Shown: positions 49,966 through 58,801 of the stretch, piece after piece
Numbering within the stretch: the first letter of the stretch is position 1
Layout: every line of letters begins with the position of its first letter
Virus record (IMG/VR): IMGVR_UViG_3300033149_002311
Coordinates: 25,265-89,264 of that record
Source: a virus
DNA: 64,000 bases
Strand: one strand, 5' to 3'
Translations under genes and position numbers: made by a program
Notes under the pieces: generated by a model
What the model saw: the letters and a program-made list of their open reading frames with translations, nothing else
What the model was told of the DNA's origin: nothing
Databases searched by the model: none

Positions 49966-50483
49966 ATCGCCACCAGATGATTACCAAGTTCATCCTGGTA
50001 CGGAGTCATTCCGTCAGCATCAGTTTTCCATAAATAACGGTATTGCAGTGTTCTGGTCGTCGGTATCGCTAAAGCCCCACACGGTTCGCCAATTGTGGCG
50101 TATAGTGTTTTGTGTTCGATCAAATTGCCAGAAATAAACTTATAAGATGGCCTTTTAACCGCCGTAGGGTGGTGTTTGTGTACCACCCACTCAACAAGAT
50201 CTGGTGGGGGTAGTTGGATCACATTGGTGTCATTAATAATTGCGAGTTCTTCTTCATTTAAGATTCGCTGACTAGCCCCAAATATAAGCCCAAGCTCCCC
50301 GAGGGTAGCGGTTCCCTGCGGCCAACTGTCGTTGAAAGTCTTTAAGTTGAAAGCGCGATAGCCCATATTACAAACTACTGTGTCTACTACACGCACACAT
50401 TCGCCGACCGGAATAGCGGCAACAGCATTACTGCTCCCACCACCAATTAGGATCAATAGAAAAACCCAAAAATAGTTTTTCAT
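49950..50483 (-). CDS. Exported protein with signal peptide
   Basis: 177 aa from ATG 50483 (AAGGAG seven bases upstream). A Sec signal peptide (MKNYFWVFLLILIGGGSSNA) with probable cleavage after VAA near residue 23. The mature domain contains several cysteines. Periplasmic role unknown, perhaps envelope modification during infection. Overlaps the sigma factor start. Confidence 0.6.
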   Translation of the reverse strand: MKNYFWVFLLILIGGGSSNAVAAIPVGECVRVVDTVVCNMGYRAFNLKTFNDSWPQGTATLGELGLIFGASQRILNEEELAIINDTNVIQLPPPDLVEWVVHKHHPTAVKRPSYKFISGNLIEHKTLYATIGEPCGALAIPTTRTLQYRYLWKTDADGMTPYQDELGNHLVAICVQI

Positions 50484-50508
50484 CACATCACTCCTTATTA
50501 TATTACAG

Positions 50509-50964
50509 TTAAGTTAACTCAAAGATACCAGTTGCACTTGGCGTCACTGTTAATGTATTGCCGTCAGTGACAGTAAACTGACTAGTTGAAAGTTGTGAAC
50601 TTGCAACTAATCTCTGAACACCGGCAGATGCACCCGTGGTTAAGTCATATAATACTGCAAACTTGGCATTAACAATACTACCACCTGAAGCGGACCAAAT
50701 AGTTGCAGTGGCATCAAACCGCATCACACCCGCGGATGCACCCTCTGCCCAAGTTATACCCAACAATGACTTACCACCCGCTGCATAGCCATTTGCTGCA
50801 GAAACTTCATTCGTCACCTGACTGCGTGTAGATAAAGTTGCTATTGCTGCATTTGATGCACTAGTGAATAAAGCCAACATAAAAGTATCACCATCAAGAT
50901 CGATAGTGTTATCGGCCATATACTCCCGAAATTTATTGTAAATAATCCACGCTTGTGCTGCCAT
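50509..50964 (-). CDS. Virion protein of a common phage family
   Basis: 151 aa. KFREYMADNTIDLDGDTFML and TSASNAAIATLSTRSQV are typical of a small conserved phage structural family, often encoded near the head genes and unnamed. Beta-rich. Likely a decoration or fibre component. Confidence 0.65.
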   Translation of the reverse strand: MAAQAWIIYNKFREYMADNTIDLDGDTFMLALFTSASNAAIATLSTRSQVTNEVSAANGYAAGGKSLLGITWAEGASAGVMRFDATATIWSASGGSIVNAKFAVLYDLTTGASAGVQRLVASSQLSTSQFTVTDGNTLTVTPSATGIFELT

Positions 50965-50965
50965 T

Positions 50966-52450
50966 TTAATTACCTCCTATGGTTAATTTTTCGCTAAGTT
51001 TAGCACCTTCTTTCATCATATGTGCGATTAATCCATTACCATGAACATTTAATTCAAATTTGTCACCTAAAGATATGATAAACCGTTGAAAATCTTCAAA
51101 TTGACTGGCCATCCATGCAGCGCACTTAAACGTTTTTCCCATACATACTAAATCATGTACTTCACATTCATCATTTTCTATTTGGTTGTATGCATGGTGT
51201 TCACCCCCCATGTAACAAGAATCAAACCCATATACTTCCATTTTTTTGAAACCCAGCATTCTCATCATCCAAATAGTTCTAAGAACTACTGTTGATCCAC
51301 CAACTACGAAATAATACTTACCAAAATAATGATTATCTAATATTTCTTTCTCCCCCATCTCATTTAAAACATGGAAAATTTGAACGTTCTGACCTTCCAG
51401 TGCATCAAATACATCAGGGTGGCATTGAGATGCCATTAAATATTTACATGTATCGATTGGGTTTTGCACAAATCTAACATTATGCTGCCTAGCGTCTACC
51501 ATTACATGCACAGACGGCTTAAACCCTCTTTCTACCAACCAATCATGTGTATTATTAACTGCCACCAACATATAACCCTCTTCCTCAACTTGTCGACGTA
51601 ATTCAGGTAGGGTGTCATTAAGAGATGGGCCGCCAGCAACAATTGCGATCTTTTGTTTATCATTGATTTCATAGGGTTTTACCTGAGGTAGTTGACGTTT
51701 AACATTAACACGGACATTTTCTAAAATATCCGCAATATTGGCGTTCATACCCATATTAATCTTAAGACGCTTTTTCCCCCATAACTCGGGCTGGATCACA
51801 GAATTAACCTTTAGATCGTCCCAACTTAATCCATCAGTTTGTTCAACAACTATCTTAAATGAACTGATATCACCCCTGATCAATGCATTTGCATCAACCT
51901 CGATAACATTAGCACTTGATTTCTTCAATGCTTCCATCCGGTTTAAATAACAATCTACCCATACTGCCCAGAATTCCCGATCGCGCGGGCCATATTTGGG
52001 GGTATTCATAAAGGGGGTTCGACAACAGGAATCGATCAACTCTTCGCGATCCCGGCGCACCACTACCCACGTAGCATCTGGGTATGAATGATGCCAATCA
52101 CGCCACATCAGGAGCAGTTTAGCATCCTTATACATCCACGGAGGCCCCTTAGGTATCTCGAAGTAACCATCGTCTACTAGTAGTCTATCAACAAGAGATT
52201 TGAGGTTAACGCCCGATGAGATATCATGGGGGGGCAGGGGGTGTATACCAAGATGATCCGCACCCAACATAGATAATGCAGTCTTCATAAGACCATCACG
52301 CAAATAACGATTTTCATAAAATCCATTCAGGTTTTCAGAACTGCCGGGTTCAGTTGTACCAGACCAAGCGCCACACTCATGTAAAAGATGGGCAACCATG
52401 GAGGTACCAGAACGGGCCACACCCGTCACAAATATTGGTTGTGGGGTCAT
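50966..52450 (-). CDS. Sulfotransferase-DUF115 fusion
   Basis: 494 aa in two domains. The N-terminal ~215 residues start FVTGVARSGTSMVAHLLHE, the P-loop-like PAPS-binding motif of sulfotransferases, followed by WVVVRRDREELIDS. The C-terminal part (about 260-494) has IAIVAGGPSLNDTLPELRR, FKPSVHVMVDAR and LGFKKMEVYGFDSCY, the DUF115 glycan-related fold. A fusion of sulfate transfer and sugar-related domains points to modified glycans. Confidence 0.75.
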   Translation of the reverse strand: MTPQPIFVTGVARSGTSMVAHLLHECGAWSGTTEPGSSENLNGFYENRYLRDGLMKTALSMLGADHLGIHPLPPHDISSGVNLKSLVDRLLVDDGYFEIPKGPPWMYKDAKLLLMWRDWHHSYPDATWVVVRRDREELIDSCCRTPFMNTPKYGPRDREFWAVWVDCYLNRMEALKKSSANVIEVDANALIRGDISSFKIVVEQTDGLSWDDLKVNSVIQPELWGKKRLKINMGMNANIADILENVRVNVKRQLPQVKPYEINDKQKIAIVAGGPSLNDTLPELRRQVEEEGYMLVAVNNTHDWLVERGFKPSVHVMVDARQHNVRFVQNPIDTCKYLMASQCHPDVFDALEGQNVQIFHVLNEMGEKEILDNHYFGKYYFVVGGSTVVLRTIWMMRMLGFKKMEVYGFDSCYMGGEHHAYNQIENDECEVHDLVCMGKTFKCAAWMASQFEDFQRFIISLGDKFELNVHGNGLIAHMMKEGAKLSEKLTIGGN

Positions 52451-53055
52451 TAGTTCACCTCCTTTTCTACATAATACATGCCATTCGAGATTAAATCCCG
52501 TGCGTCGACGACATTACCTAATTCAGCTAGTTTATCACGCCACCACAAAAATGGTTTTACTGTTAAATGTAAAGGTGAACCAATAATTTGACCAAAACTG
52601 TCCGGTACCAAACAGATATAGAAAAAAGCACCTCTTTTACAGGTGTTAATAATATTTTGGAGGGTAGCCATTACATATTCAGTTGGGATATGCTCCATCA
52701 CATCACAACAATAAGCATAATCATAATCATGGGCGTGGCTCACCATGGCTGGTGAATCCCATAAATTGATTTCAAAAAAATTGAGATTTACCATATTAGA
52801 TATGCTATTCCGAACCTCATCATCCATCGATTGATTGGTAATATCCAACATCGTAACGCCGTAATCCTCTTTTGCCAATGCTAAACTAGCACGTGCCGTG
52901 CCGCTACCACAATCTACTATGCTACTAAATTCAAACGGTTTAACAATCTTTTTAAAAGCATTTAGACTATTTTCACCGGGGGAATGAATTCTATACCCAT
53001 CCGTGTCCCAACATTTTTCATACTTCTTTTTCTCTTCTTGATGTGTATTACCCAT
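52450..53055 (-). CDS. Class I SAM methyltransferase
   Basis: 201 aa. Motif I SSIVDCGSGTARASLALA, then VTMLDITNQ and CDVMEHIP (motif IV-like). UbiG/Methyltransf_11-type fold. Directly follows (one-base overlap) the sulfotransferase fusion in reading order, so it probably methylates the same small-molecule or glycan substrate. Confidence 0.75.
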   Translation of the reverse strand: MGNTHQEEKKKYEKCWDTDGYRIHSPGENSLNAFKKIVKPFEFSSIVDCGSGTARASLALAKEDYGVTMLDITNQSMDDEVRNSISNMVNLNFFEINLWDSPAMVSHAHDYDYAYCCDVMEHIPTEYVMATLQNIINTCKRGAFFYICLVPDSFGQIIGSPLHLTVKPFLWWRDKLAELGNVVDARDLISNGMYYVEKEVN

Positions 53056-53125
53056 TTTTGCGCTCCTTAATTCGCTAATTACCTAACAAGTAAAATTTAT
53101 CATACCTATTTTTGTCAATCCCCAT

Positions 53126-53689
53126 TTAAACGGTCGGCCTAGGTGTATGCTGATACCAATGCAGAGTGATGGACGCCCGCATGGTTTGCCCACCAATATT
53201 AGTTATTCGTATTAAATGTGTACCAGGACCGGGTACGAATTCACCGAAACCACCTACCACCCCGCCTGCTGCATTACCACCAGAACCACCCGGAATATAT
53301 TCTGCAGGGTATGGGTCCCCCAAATCGGTAATAACCGGGTCGTGGTGTAGTGCTATATTGGATTCAACCATAGAATAGTAAGCCCTATTCCTTATAATAG
53401 CCAACGAGCCCACATTACTCGCTGTAACATTAGTAAAGAATTGTAATTCTGAATCCCTACCAACACTAACATTGTACAATAGATGTGGTGAATTATCGGG
53501 GGATATAGTGATAAGTAAATCAGCATATCCATCAGCCGCTATTATATCCCCCCATAAATGCCCCCCGATAAATGTCGTACCATCATGTGTTCTTAAATGG
53601 AAAACATCTATAACGGGTAAAGGCCAATCTGAACCGACTGGCCTTTTAAATTTAAGGTCTTGATCTTCGTAATAAATTGGTGCGGCCAT
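53126..53689 (-). CDS. Hypothetical virion protein with glycine-rich end
   Basis: 187 aa from ATG 53689 (TTG at 53698 also possible). Beta-rich; residues about 140-165 are glycine/proline-rich (GGSGGNAAGGVVGGFGEF). It is encoded between the radical SAM gene and the methyltransferase, so it could be a substrate of the modification enzymes. Confidence 0.55.
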   Translation of the reverse strand: MAAPIYYEDQDLKFKRPVGSDWPLPVIDVFHLRTHDGTTFIGGHLWGDIIAADGYADLLITISPDNSPHLLYNVSVGRDSELQFFTNVTASNVGSLAIIRNRAYYSMVESNIALHHDPVITDLGDPYPAEYIPGGSGGNAAGGVVGGFGEFVPGPGTHLIRITNIGGQTMRASITLHWYQHTPRPTV

Positions 53690-53713
53690 ATTATTCAACC
53701 ACCATGGTGTTCA

Positions 53714-54649
53714 TCAGTATGCTACACACTTCTCACAAACCGTCCCGGTTAAGTCTTTCTTTAAATGAGCCCTTCGAACCTCCTGAAATTTCTCTGAATT
53801 CCAAGCATCCATGAAAGATTCTTTTTTGAGGTCCCCAACTACAAAACGTCCATCCGCATCAAAACAACATAAGGAAAGTCCCCCGTCGGCCCTTACATGA
53901 CCTTCTGTGAACGCGCTCCAACAAGGAAGAGGTGGCCTTAATTGCCCCAACCGCCCTTGATTACCGGCAGTAGGACGATAACCTAGTTCTGCCTCTCTTT
54001 GAGTGGCTACAGAACCCATTGAATAAAGCGGTAGCCAATAATGTTCATCAATATAGGGTCTAACTTTCTCATCCAGCAAAGCCTCCATTTTTCCCTGCTG
54101 CTCCCCATCATATTTAATAGAAGAAGCATAAAGACCACATTTATGATTACCCCTGATCTCAAATGCAGCTTTCATATTAGCAAAAGCATTACCATAGAGT
54201 TTTGGCTTAACACCCATAACTTCCTTAAATTGGGCATCATCAGAGGCATTGATAGACCATTTCAGTGAATCAAGCCCTGCCTCCATGCATTTTAATACCA
54301 TATCAGGGAAAGCAATAGAGGCATTAGATGTTAGGAAAACATAGGGAATTTTAGCAACCTGTTTAGTAAAACGAATAGCCTCTACTAGAATATCGGGGGA
54401 CATGAATGATTCCCCCAAGTAGAAAACGCCTATCTCTTGTACCCCGGCATCCGCCATTTCCATGACGATCCGTTTATATAAATTGATATCCATATCTGTA
54501 TTTAATTGTTTATCCCTCGTCCTTAAAGCACAAAATCCGCACCGGTAATTACACTTATTAGTAAGTTCAATTTTTACTGACTTTGGGGCTGGTAGGATAG
54601 AGCGAAAATCTTCTACTTTGGTAATTGAATCAATCCTGTCAGTAATCAT
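53714..54649 (-). CDS. Radical SAM protein with SPASM-type C-terminus
   Basis: 311 aa. ELTNKCNYRCGFCALRT holds the CxxxCxxC iron-sulfur motif. FYLGESFMS and LTSNASI follow in typical radical SAM order. The C-terminus has CWSAFTEGHVRADGGLSLCC and a closing CEKC, as in SPASM or twitch domains that hold extra clusters. SPASM enzymes modify peptides or proteins, or act on sugars. Located among head genes. Start at 54649 chosen for GAGAG upstream. Confidence 0.85.
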   Translation of the reverse strand: MITDRIDSITKVEDFRSILPAPKSVKIELTNKCNYRCGFCALRTRDKQLNTDMDINLYKRIVMEMADAGVQEIGVFYLGESFMSPDILVEAIRFTKQVAKIPYVFLTSNASIAFPDMVLKCMEAGLDSLKWSINASDDAQFKEVMGVKPKLYGNAFANMKAAFEIRGNHKCGLYASSIKYDGEQQGKMEALLDEKVRPYIDEHYWLPLYSMGSVATQREAELGYRPTAGNQGRLGQLRPPLPCWSAFTEGHVRADGGLSLCCFDADGRFVVGDLKKESFMDAWNSEKFQEVRRAHLKKDLTGTVCEKCVAY

Positions 54650-55076
54650 TATTATCACTCTCTACATTATTAGATGGGTTATCATTCATTCCCTTAGTGA
54701 ACATAGGATCAGCACGATCTGAATTATCCCTCACAGAGTCCTTATCTGATACACTTATACCACCAGCATAAGCAATTGGAGCATATAAATTAGCATCAGA
54801 CTCCTCAAGAAATGTAGCCAAATCAACATAATGCTTATAGATTTGGCTGTATGATATCTTGAGGTCACCAACTGTTTTATCGACTTTTCTGGCATATTTA
54901 CCAGCTAGAGTTCTAACGATTCGAATTGCTGCTAAACGATTATTTGCTTCATTAGCGATAGCATATGCAATTTCCTCATCTTGAACTATTTTATCAGCAT
55001 TATCGGTATCACCAATTAAAAATCTAACTTCATCCCTATTATTAGCGCTAGGGTCGCCGGTGTATGTCCAAGTCAT
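54639..55076 (-). CDS. Head-tail adaptor protein
   Basis: 145 aa. NRDEVRFLIGDTDNADKIVQ and EEIAYAIANEAN match the gp6-like head-tail adaptor family that docks below the portal. The C-terminus is acidic and disordered. Located shortly downstream of the major capsid gene, as expected. Confidence 0.8.
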   Translation of the reverse strand: MTWTYTGDPSANNRDEVRFLIGDTDNADKIVQDEEIAYAIANEANNRLAAIRIVRTLAGKYARKVDKTVGDLKISYSQIYKHYVDLATFLEESDANLYAPIAYAGGISVSDKDSVRDNSDRADPMFTKGMNDNPSNNVESDNNDY

Positions 55077-55334
55077 TTAATGTACTATCCCAGTATTTTG
55101 ATATAGGGAGCCAATAACAGCCAATAAAATTACAATGGTAGCCCCCGCTACTATTAACCATCGATTGAAATGTTTATTATCCATTTCATCTAATTTACGG
55201 AATATAGCCTTTTGTCCAGACGCGATTTCTGCATAACGTTGGGAACAAACCCTTTCGTAAGATTCAATTTTTACAAGGGCTTCCGTGGCTTTTTCCAAAG
55301 CTCTGGTATCTACATTATCTTGAGCAGGCATCAT
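55077..55334 (-). CDS. Small membrane-anchored protein
   Basis: 85 aa with a charged helical N-terminal part (ATEALVKIESYERVCSQRYA) and one C-terminal transmembrane helix (LIVAGATIVILLAVIGSLY). The layout resembles XhlA-type lysis proteins, but the place among head genes makes the role uncertain. Confidence 0.6.
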   Translation of the reverse strand: MMPAQDNVDTRALEKATEALVKIESYERVCSQRYAEIASGQKAIFRKLDEMDNKHFNRWLIVAGATIVILLAVIGSLYQNTGIVH

Positions 55335-55643
55335 CTATCTACTAGCCCCATGTAAATTTACTTTAGTTATACCAGCCCCAGCTGTGAGTACTGCGCTGCA
55401 TGCATTACCTTTTGTAATAGATAAGCCTTTAGGGAACAATACTTCACGCTGCTGATGTACATGGCCTTCCCAAATTACGTCGGTGTCATCCCTGATTTGC
55501 AATAAAAGAATTTCAGCAGCCCCCACAGCACTAGCATCGACAGAATGTATAATGTGTTGCCTATTCACATCAGCTACTTTAGTCGCTGTTGCAACACCAG
55601 CAGATGCGGTTGCAGGCTCCACCCAACCAGTTTGTTCAGCCAT
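55335..55643 (-). CDS. Hypothetical head-associated protein
   Basis: 102 aa, beta-rich, alanine-rich. HIIHSVDASAVGAAEILLLQ and EVLFPKGLSITKGNACSAVL resemble small decoration proteins found next to capsid genes. No firm family. Confidence 0.55.
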   Translation of the reverse strand: MAEQTGWVEPATASAGVATATKVADVNRQHIIHSVDASAVGAAEILLLQIRDDTDVIWEGHVHQQREVLFPKGLSITKGNACSAVLTAGAGITKVNLHGASR

Positions 55644-55655
55644 GAATCACCTCTG

Positions 55656-56105
55656 TTAGTTGATAATTGTAAGGTCTTTAAAACTTACCGCAAATTTATC
55701 CTCACTTGTTTTAACCCGCGCAATTTCGTTCTTTTTAACAATAGATGTTACTTCACCAGTTATCTCAACGCCGTTATCAATAAATGTTACCATATTACCC
55801 TTGGTAGGGGTAATTTCATTTTTTGGTTGAATTAAATCAAGTTTGATTTCAGTGGTATCTGACATCATTACATTTTCCAGAATTTCAATTCTTCTTTCAA
55901 GGCGAAGCATTCTAGATTCAATATCTGAGCCATATTGACTGGCATCGCCCTCTTCTACATCAATTTCTACATGATTGGCACTTTCCAACGAAGTTTGAAC
56001 ATTGATTGGTAATGAAAAATATTTAGCGGGTGGCAGAAGATCACCATACTTACGCTCTTCTCCCATTAATTTACCAGGTTTTAAAACTCTTACTATTTTA
56101 CCCAT
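55656..56105 (-). CDS. Hypothetical protein with coiled coil
   Basis: 149 aa. A central heptad-like helix (SRMLRLERRIEILENVMM, about residues 63-80) and a C-terminal KOW-like beta domain (VTFIDNGVEITGEVTSIVKK). In the head cluster. Not recognised. Confidence 0.55.
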   Translation of the reverse strand: MGKIVRVLKPGKLMGEERKYGDLLPPAKYFSLPINVQTSLESANHVEIDVEEGDASQYGSDIESRMLRLERRIEILENVMMSDTTEIKLDLIQPKNEITPTKGNMVTFIDNGVEITGEVTSIVKKNEIARVKTSEDKFAVSFKDLTIIN

Positions 56106-56132
56106 AATATATGCTCCTTACGCACTACATTA

Positions 56133-56366
56133 TTAAGTTTGATTAGCCCACGTAGGGCTGGCCTTGGTGTTCGTGTTGGTGTAAAGTTCACCAGTATCTA
56201 AAGCAATAGCGATAGAACCTTTACCGGCCCAACCCGCGCCGTCACCGGACGTACCATCTGCCGGTGTCGTAGCGGTTGTAAACAAAAACACACCATCACC
56301 AAACATAACACCGGACTTAGAGCCGATAGCACCCTTGGTAATTGATGCAACTTGTCGATTACCCAT
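56133..56366 (-). CDS. Small head-associated protein
   Basis: 77 aa. GSKSGVMFGDGVFLFTTATT and SIAIALDTGELYTNTNTKAS resemble short beta proteins found after major capsid genes in many phages. Probably a decoration or head-completion factor. Confidence 0.55.
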   Translation of the reverse strand: MGNRQVASITKGAIGSKSGVMFGDGVFLFTTATTPADGTSGDGAGWAGKGSIAIALDTGELYTNTNTKASPTWANQT

Positions 56367-56389
56367 AATACATTTCCTCCTGAATAAAT

Positions 56390-56417
56390 GTAAGAACCTA
56401 CGAGAGCAGGTTCTTAC
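56390..56417 (-). terminator. Hairpin after the major capsid gene
   Basis: A perfect 10-bp stem (56390-56399 with 56408-56417) and 8-base loop, ten bases after the capsid stop. The minus strand continues ATTTATTC, a weak T-run. It probably reduces readthrough or protects capsid mRNA. Confidence 0.65.
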
Positions 56418-56426
56418 ATAGCTAAC

Positions 56427-57377
56427 TTAACTTACCGTCGCACTGAAGAAATAACCAGCTGCTGCCAGCACCAACTTCTGATCATAAGCGAATTCACCCT
56501 CGATACGATCAGAAGACAGAGCTTCCATACGGAATCGTTTAGTGCGCATACCACCAGCAGCACCAGAGAATGCACTCCACACGAAGCTGTAACCAGCACT
56601 CGGCACCATGATACCGGGATTTGGGGCAACATAACAAAGCAGAGCATTTTTACCAGCGATGAAGGCATTAACGGTCGTAGCCGCACCCTCAGCAGAAGTG
56701 GTATAAGAGGCACTTGCAACCATATAACGATCCACTTCGAAGAAGCGGGCTAAGATAGCAGCAGTAATGGAATCACTGGAGGTATGCTTGAATCGTTCAG
56801 TGATCAGTGGGTGGCGTTTCAGAGCCTGATGCGTTTCATAACTCACGATCAAGGTGTTGGCCGTCAGACCGGTAGCCTTCTTGATGGTGGCCTTACCAGC
56901 ATCAATATCAGCTTCCGGATCAGATGAACTATCGTCCCACTTAGTGAAGTCGGTGGCACCAACAACATCCGTTGTCCACTTACCGATACCAAAATACTTG
57001 CTCATCCAATTAACTTCTTTCTGAATCAGAAGCTGTTGCGCAACAAATTCCGATGCTGAACGATCCATATCGATCTCGGAATTAGAACGAATCTGATCAG
57101 CAATATCCTGATGCAGGGCATATACTTCAGCAGTGTAAGTTGCCGTATTAACATCGAAACCGCCACCAGCAGACTCAGTGCCGGGGGCGCGTGGTTTTGC
57201 GTTATCGCGGCGAAAATCAACCGAATCAAACACAAAATATTTATCAGACTGAAATGTAACCGGCACCGACGGAAAAGCCGATGACGCGATAAAATCAGTT
57301 GACTGCTGCATGTAGGCAACACTAACGTTGGTAAGTGCGCGGACTACATGCACATCACCGCGAGTTGGTTGTGGCAT
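56427..57377 (-). CDS. Major capsid protein
   Basis: 316 aa. Position after the protease, scaffold and cement genes, plus length, identify the capsid subunit. ESAGGGFDVNTATYTAEVYA and QEKEVNWMSKYFG-like helices are followed by GLTANTLIVSYETHQALKRH and SAFSGAAGGMRTKRFRME, a pattern seen in HK97-fold capsid proteins of this type. Codon use is more GC-rich than in the early genes, as is usual for highly expressed genes. Confidence 0.85.
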   Translation of the reverse strand: MPQPTRGDVHVVRALTNVSVAYMQQSTDFIASSAFPSVPVTFQSDKYFVFDSVDFRRDNAKPRAPGTESAGGGFDVNTATYTAEVYALHQDIADQIRSNSEIDMDRSASEFVAQQLLIQKEVNWMSKYFGIGKWTTDVVGATDFTKWDDSSSDPEADIDAGKATIKKATGLTANTLIVSYETHQALKRHPLITERFKHTSSDSITAAILARFFEVDRYMVASASYTTSAEGAATTVNAFIAGKNALLCYVAPNPGIMVPSAGYSFVWSAFSGAAGGMRTKRFRMEALSSDRIEGEFAYDQKLVLAAAGYFFSATVS

Positions 57378-57406
57378 AACTAAATCCTCCTAAATTAAAT
57401 TAAAAA

Positions 57407-57817
57407 TTACTGAGCTTCAACTTTGAAGGTCTGTAAGCCAATAGTAACAGTAGCCAATTCACCGGCACCTGCGCCCTCTAGTACGATACCTGCAGCATAA
57501 TCACCGAGGTCAGCACCAGTAATCGAACCCTCAACGGTCTTTGCCTCACCACTGGCATCGACACCCCAAGATTGATTGGCGACAAGGGTTTCACCTGTGC
57601 CGACAACAACCTTAGTAACACCGCTCATGCAGATCTTACCAGCAACACCAGAATCTTGATTGTCCTGTAGAACACCCAGCACAACTTCACCATCGGCATC
57701 ACAAAGTGAGAATATACCATTACTGGCGCTCATTTTCACGCATTTAAACTGATTACTAGCCATGTCAGCATCGGATACAAGAGCACCGACGCAAAAGCCA
57801 TTCTGTTCCCAAGTCAT
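57407..57817 (-). CDS. DUF2190-like capsid cement protein
   Basis: 136 aa. FKCVKMSASNGIFSLCDADG and VVLGVLQDNQDSGVAGKICM are typical of DUF2190 proteins, small beta-tulip capsid stabilisers encoded beside the major capsid gene. Confidence 0.8.
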   Translation of the reverse strand: MTWEQNGFCVGALVSDADMASNQFKCVKMSASNGIFSLCDADGEVVLGVLQDNQDSGVAGKICMSGVTKVVVGTGETLVANQSWGVDASGEAKTVEGSITGADLGDYAAGIVLEGAGAGELATVTIGLQTFKVEAQ

Positions 57818-57837
57818 TTTAATAACCTCCTATTTAA

Positions 57838-58797
57838 TTAATGAGTACGTTCAGCAAGCTCTTTCTTGGCCAACTCTGGGTTCTCATCCATGGCCTTCAC
57901 AAAAGCTACCTCTTTAGTAATGCCATCACGTGCTGCGATGACGCCAGCTGCCTTTTCCAACTGGGCGATAGCAGATGTGTCATCATCACCGTCGTTATTG
58001 TGACCATACTCCTTGAAAAGATTGGTAATGTTATCATCAGCAGACTTCAGAACACGATCCAATTCTTTGTTCTCGTCATCGGACAGAGCAGCAGAAATCT
58101 TCTTCAAGATTTTACCGAAGACGTCAGACTTAACAGACAAATTCTTGAATCCATCAGCCTTGGTGATAAACTCTTTCAACAGGCGCTCGTCACGTTCTGC
58201 CTTAAGAATTTTTTCATTTTCCTCAGCCCGATCATTAGCCTTCTTGATCGCTTCGGCGTTGGTTTCATTAGCCTTCCAAAGTTCTTCCACCATCGGGCGG
58301 ATTTCTTCCGTGATATCACTCAGATCAAAACTACCATCATCATTCTTCTTGATAGTGGTAATATTGGCTTTCTTCTTGATACCAGCCATTTTAGTGATGG
58401 CGGCGACAGTCTCTTCGGATAGATCACCTTCGATAGAATCCAACAGATCCATAGCCACTTCGGCTTCCGTCTTGCTTTCACCTTCCAGAATCGATTTAAC
58501 CACCTTAGTAGCAAACTCGCTACCAGCCAACACTGATTTCATCAGTTCAACGTCACCTTCCATTACTGCTTTCAAGAACGCTTCGTTACCTTCTGCGAAC
58601 TTAAGAACATCAACAAACTTCTTATCTTCAGCGATTGCCTTCAGGATTTTTGCCAAATCCTCATCAACATTTTTAAGGACTAAATCACCCATTGTATCAC
58701 CTCCTTCACTTTTCATTATTAAAAATTTCCGCTTGTTTGCGGCCTTATCTACTAAGCTAACTTCACCGATCTTCAGTTTAGTTAATCTCGTTGCCAT
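57838..58797 (-). CDS. Scaffold-like protein
   Basis: 319 aa. Starts LKIGEVSLVDKAANKRKFLI, a leader often found on phage proteins cleaved or processed with the prohead. The rest is helical and highly charged, with coiled-coil segments (KANETNAEAIKKANDRAEEN). Place between protease and cement genes fits the scaffold. Confidence 0.75.
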   Translation of the reverse strand: MATRLTKLKIGEVSLVDKAANKRKFLIMKSEGGDTMGDLVLKNVDEDLAKILKAIAEDKKFVDVLKFAEGNEAFLKAVMEGDVELMKSVLAGSEFATKVVKSILEGESKTEAEVAMDLLDSIEGDLSEETVAAITKMAGIKKKANITTIKKNDDGSFDLSDITEEIRPMVEELWKANETNAEAIKKANDRAEENEKILKAERDERLLKEFITKADGFKNLSVKSDVFGKILKKISAALSDDENKELDRVLKSADDNITNLFKEYGHNNDGDDDTSAIAQLEKAAGVIAARDGITKEVAFVKAMDENPELAKKELAERTH

Positions 58798-58801
58798 AAC
58801 A

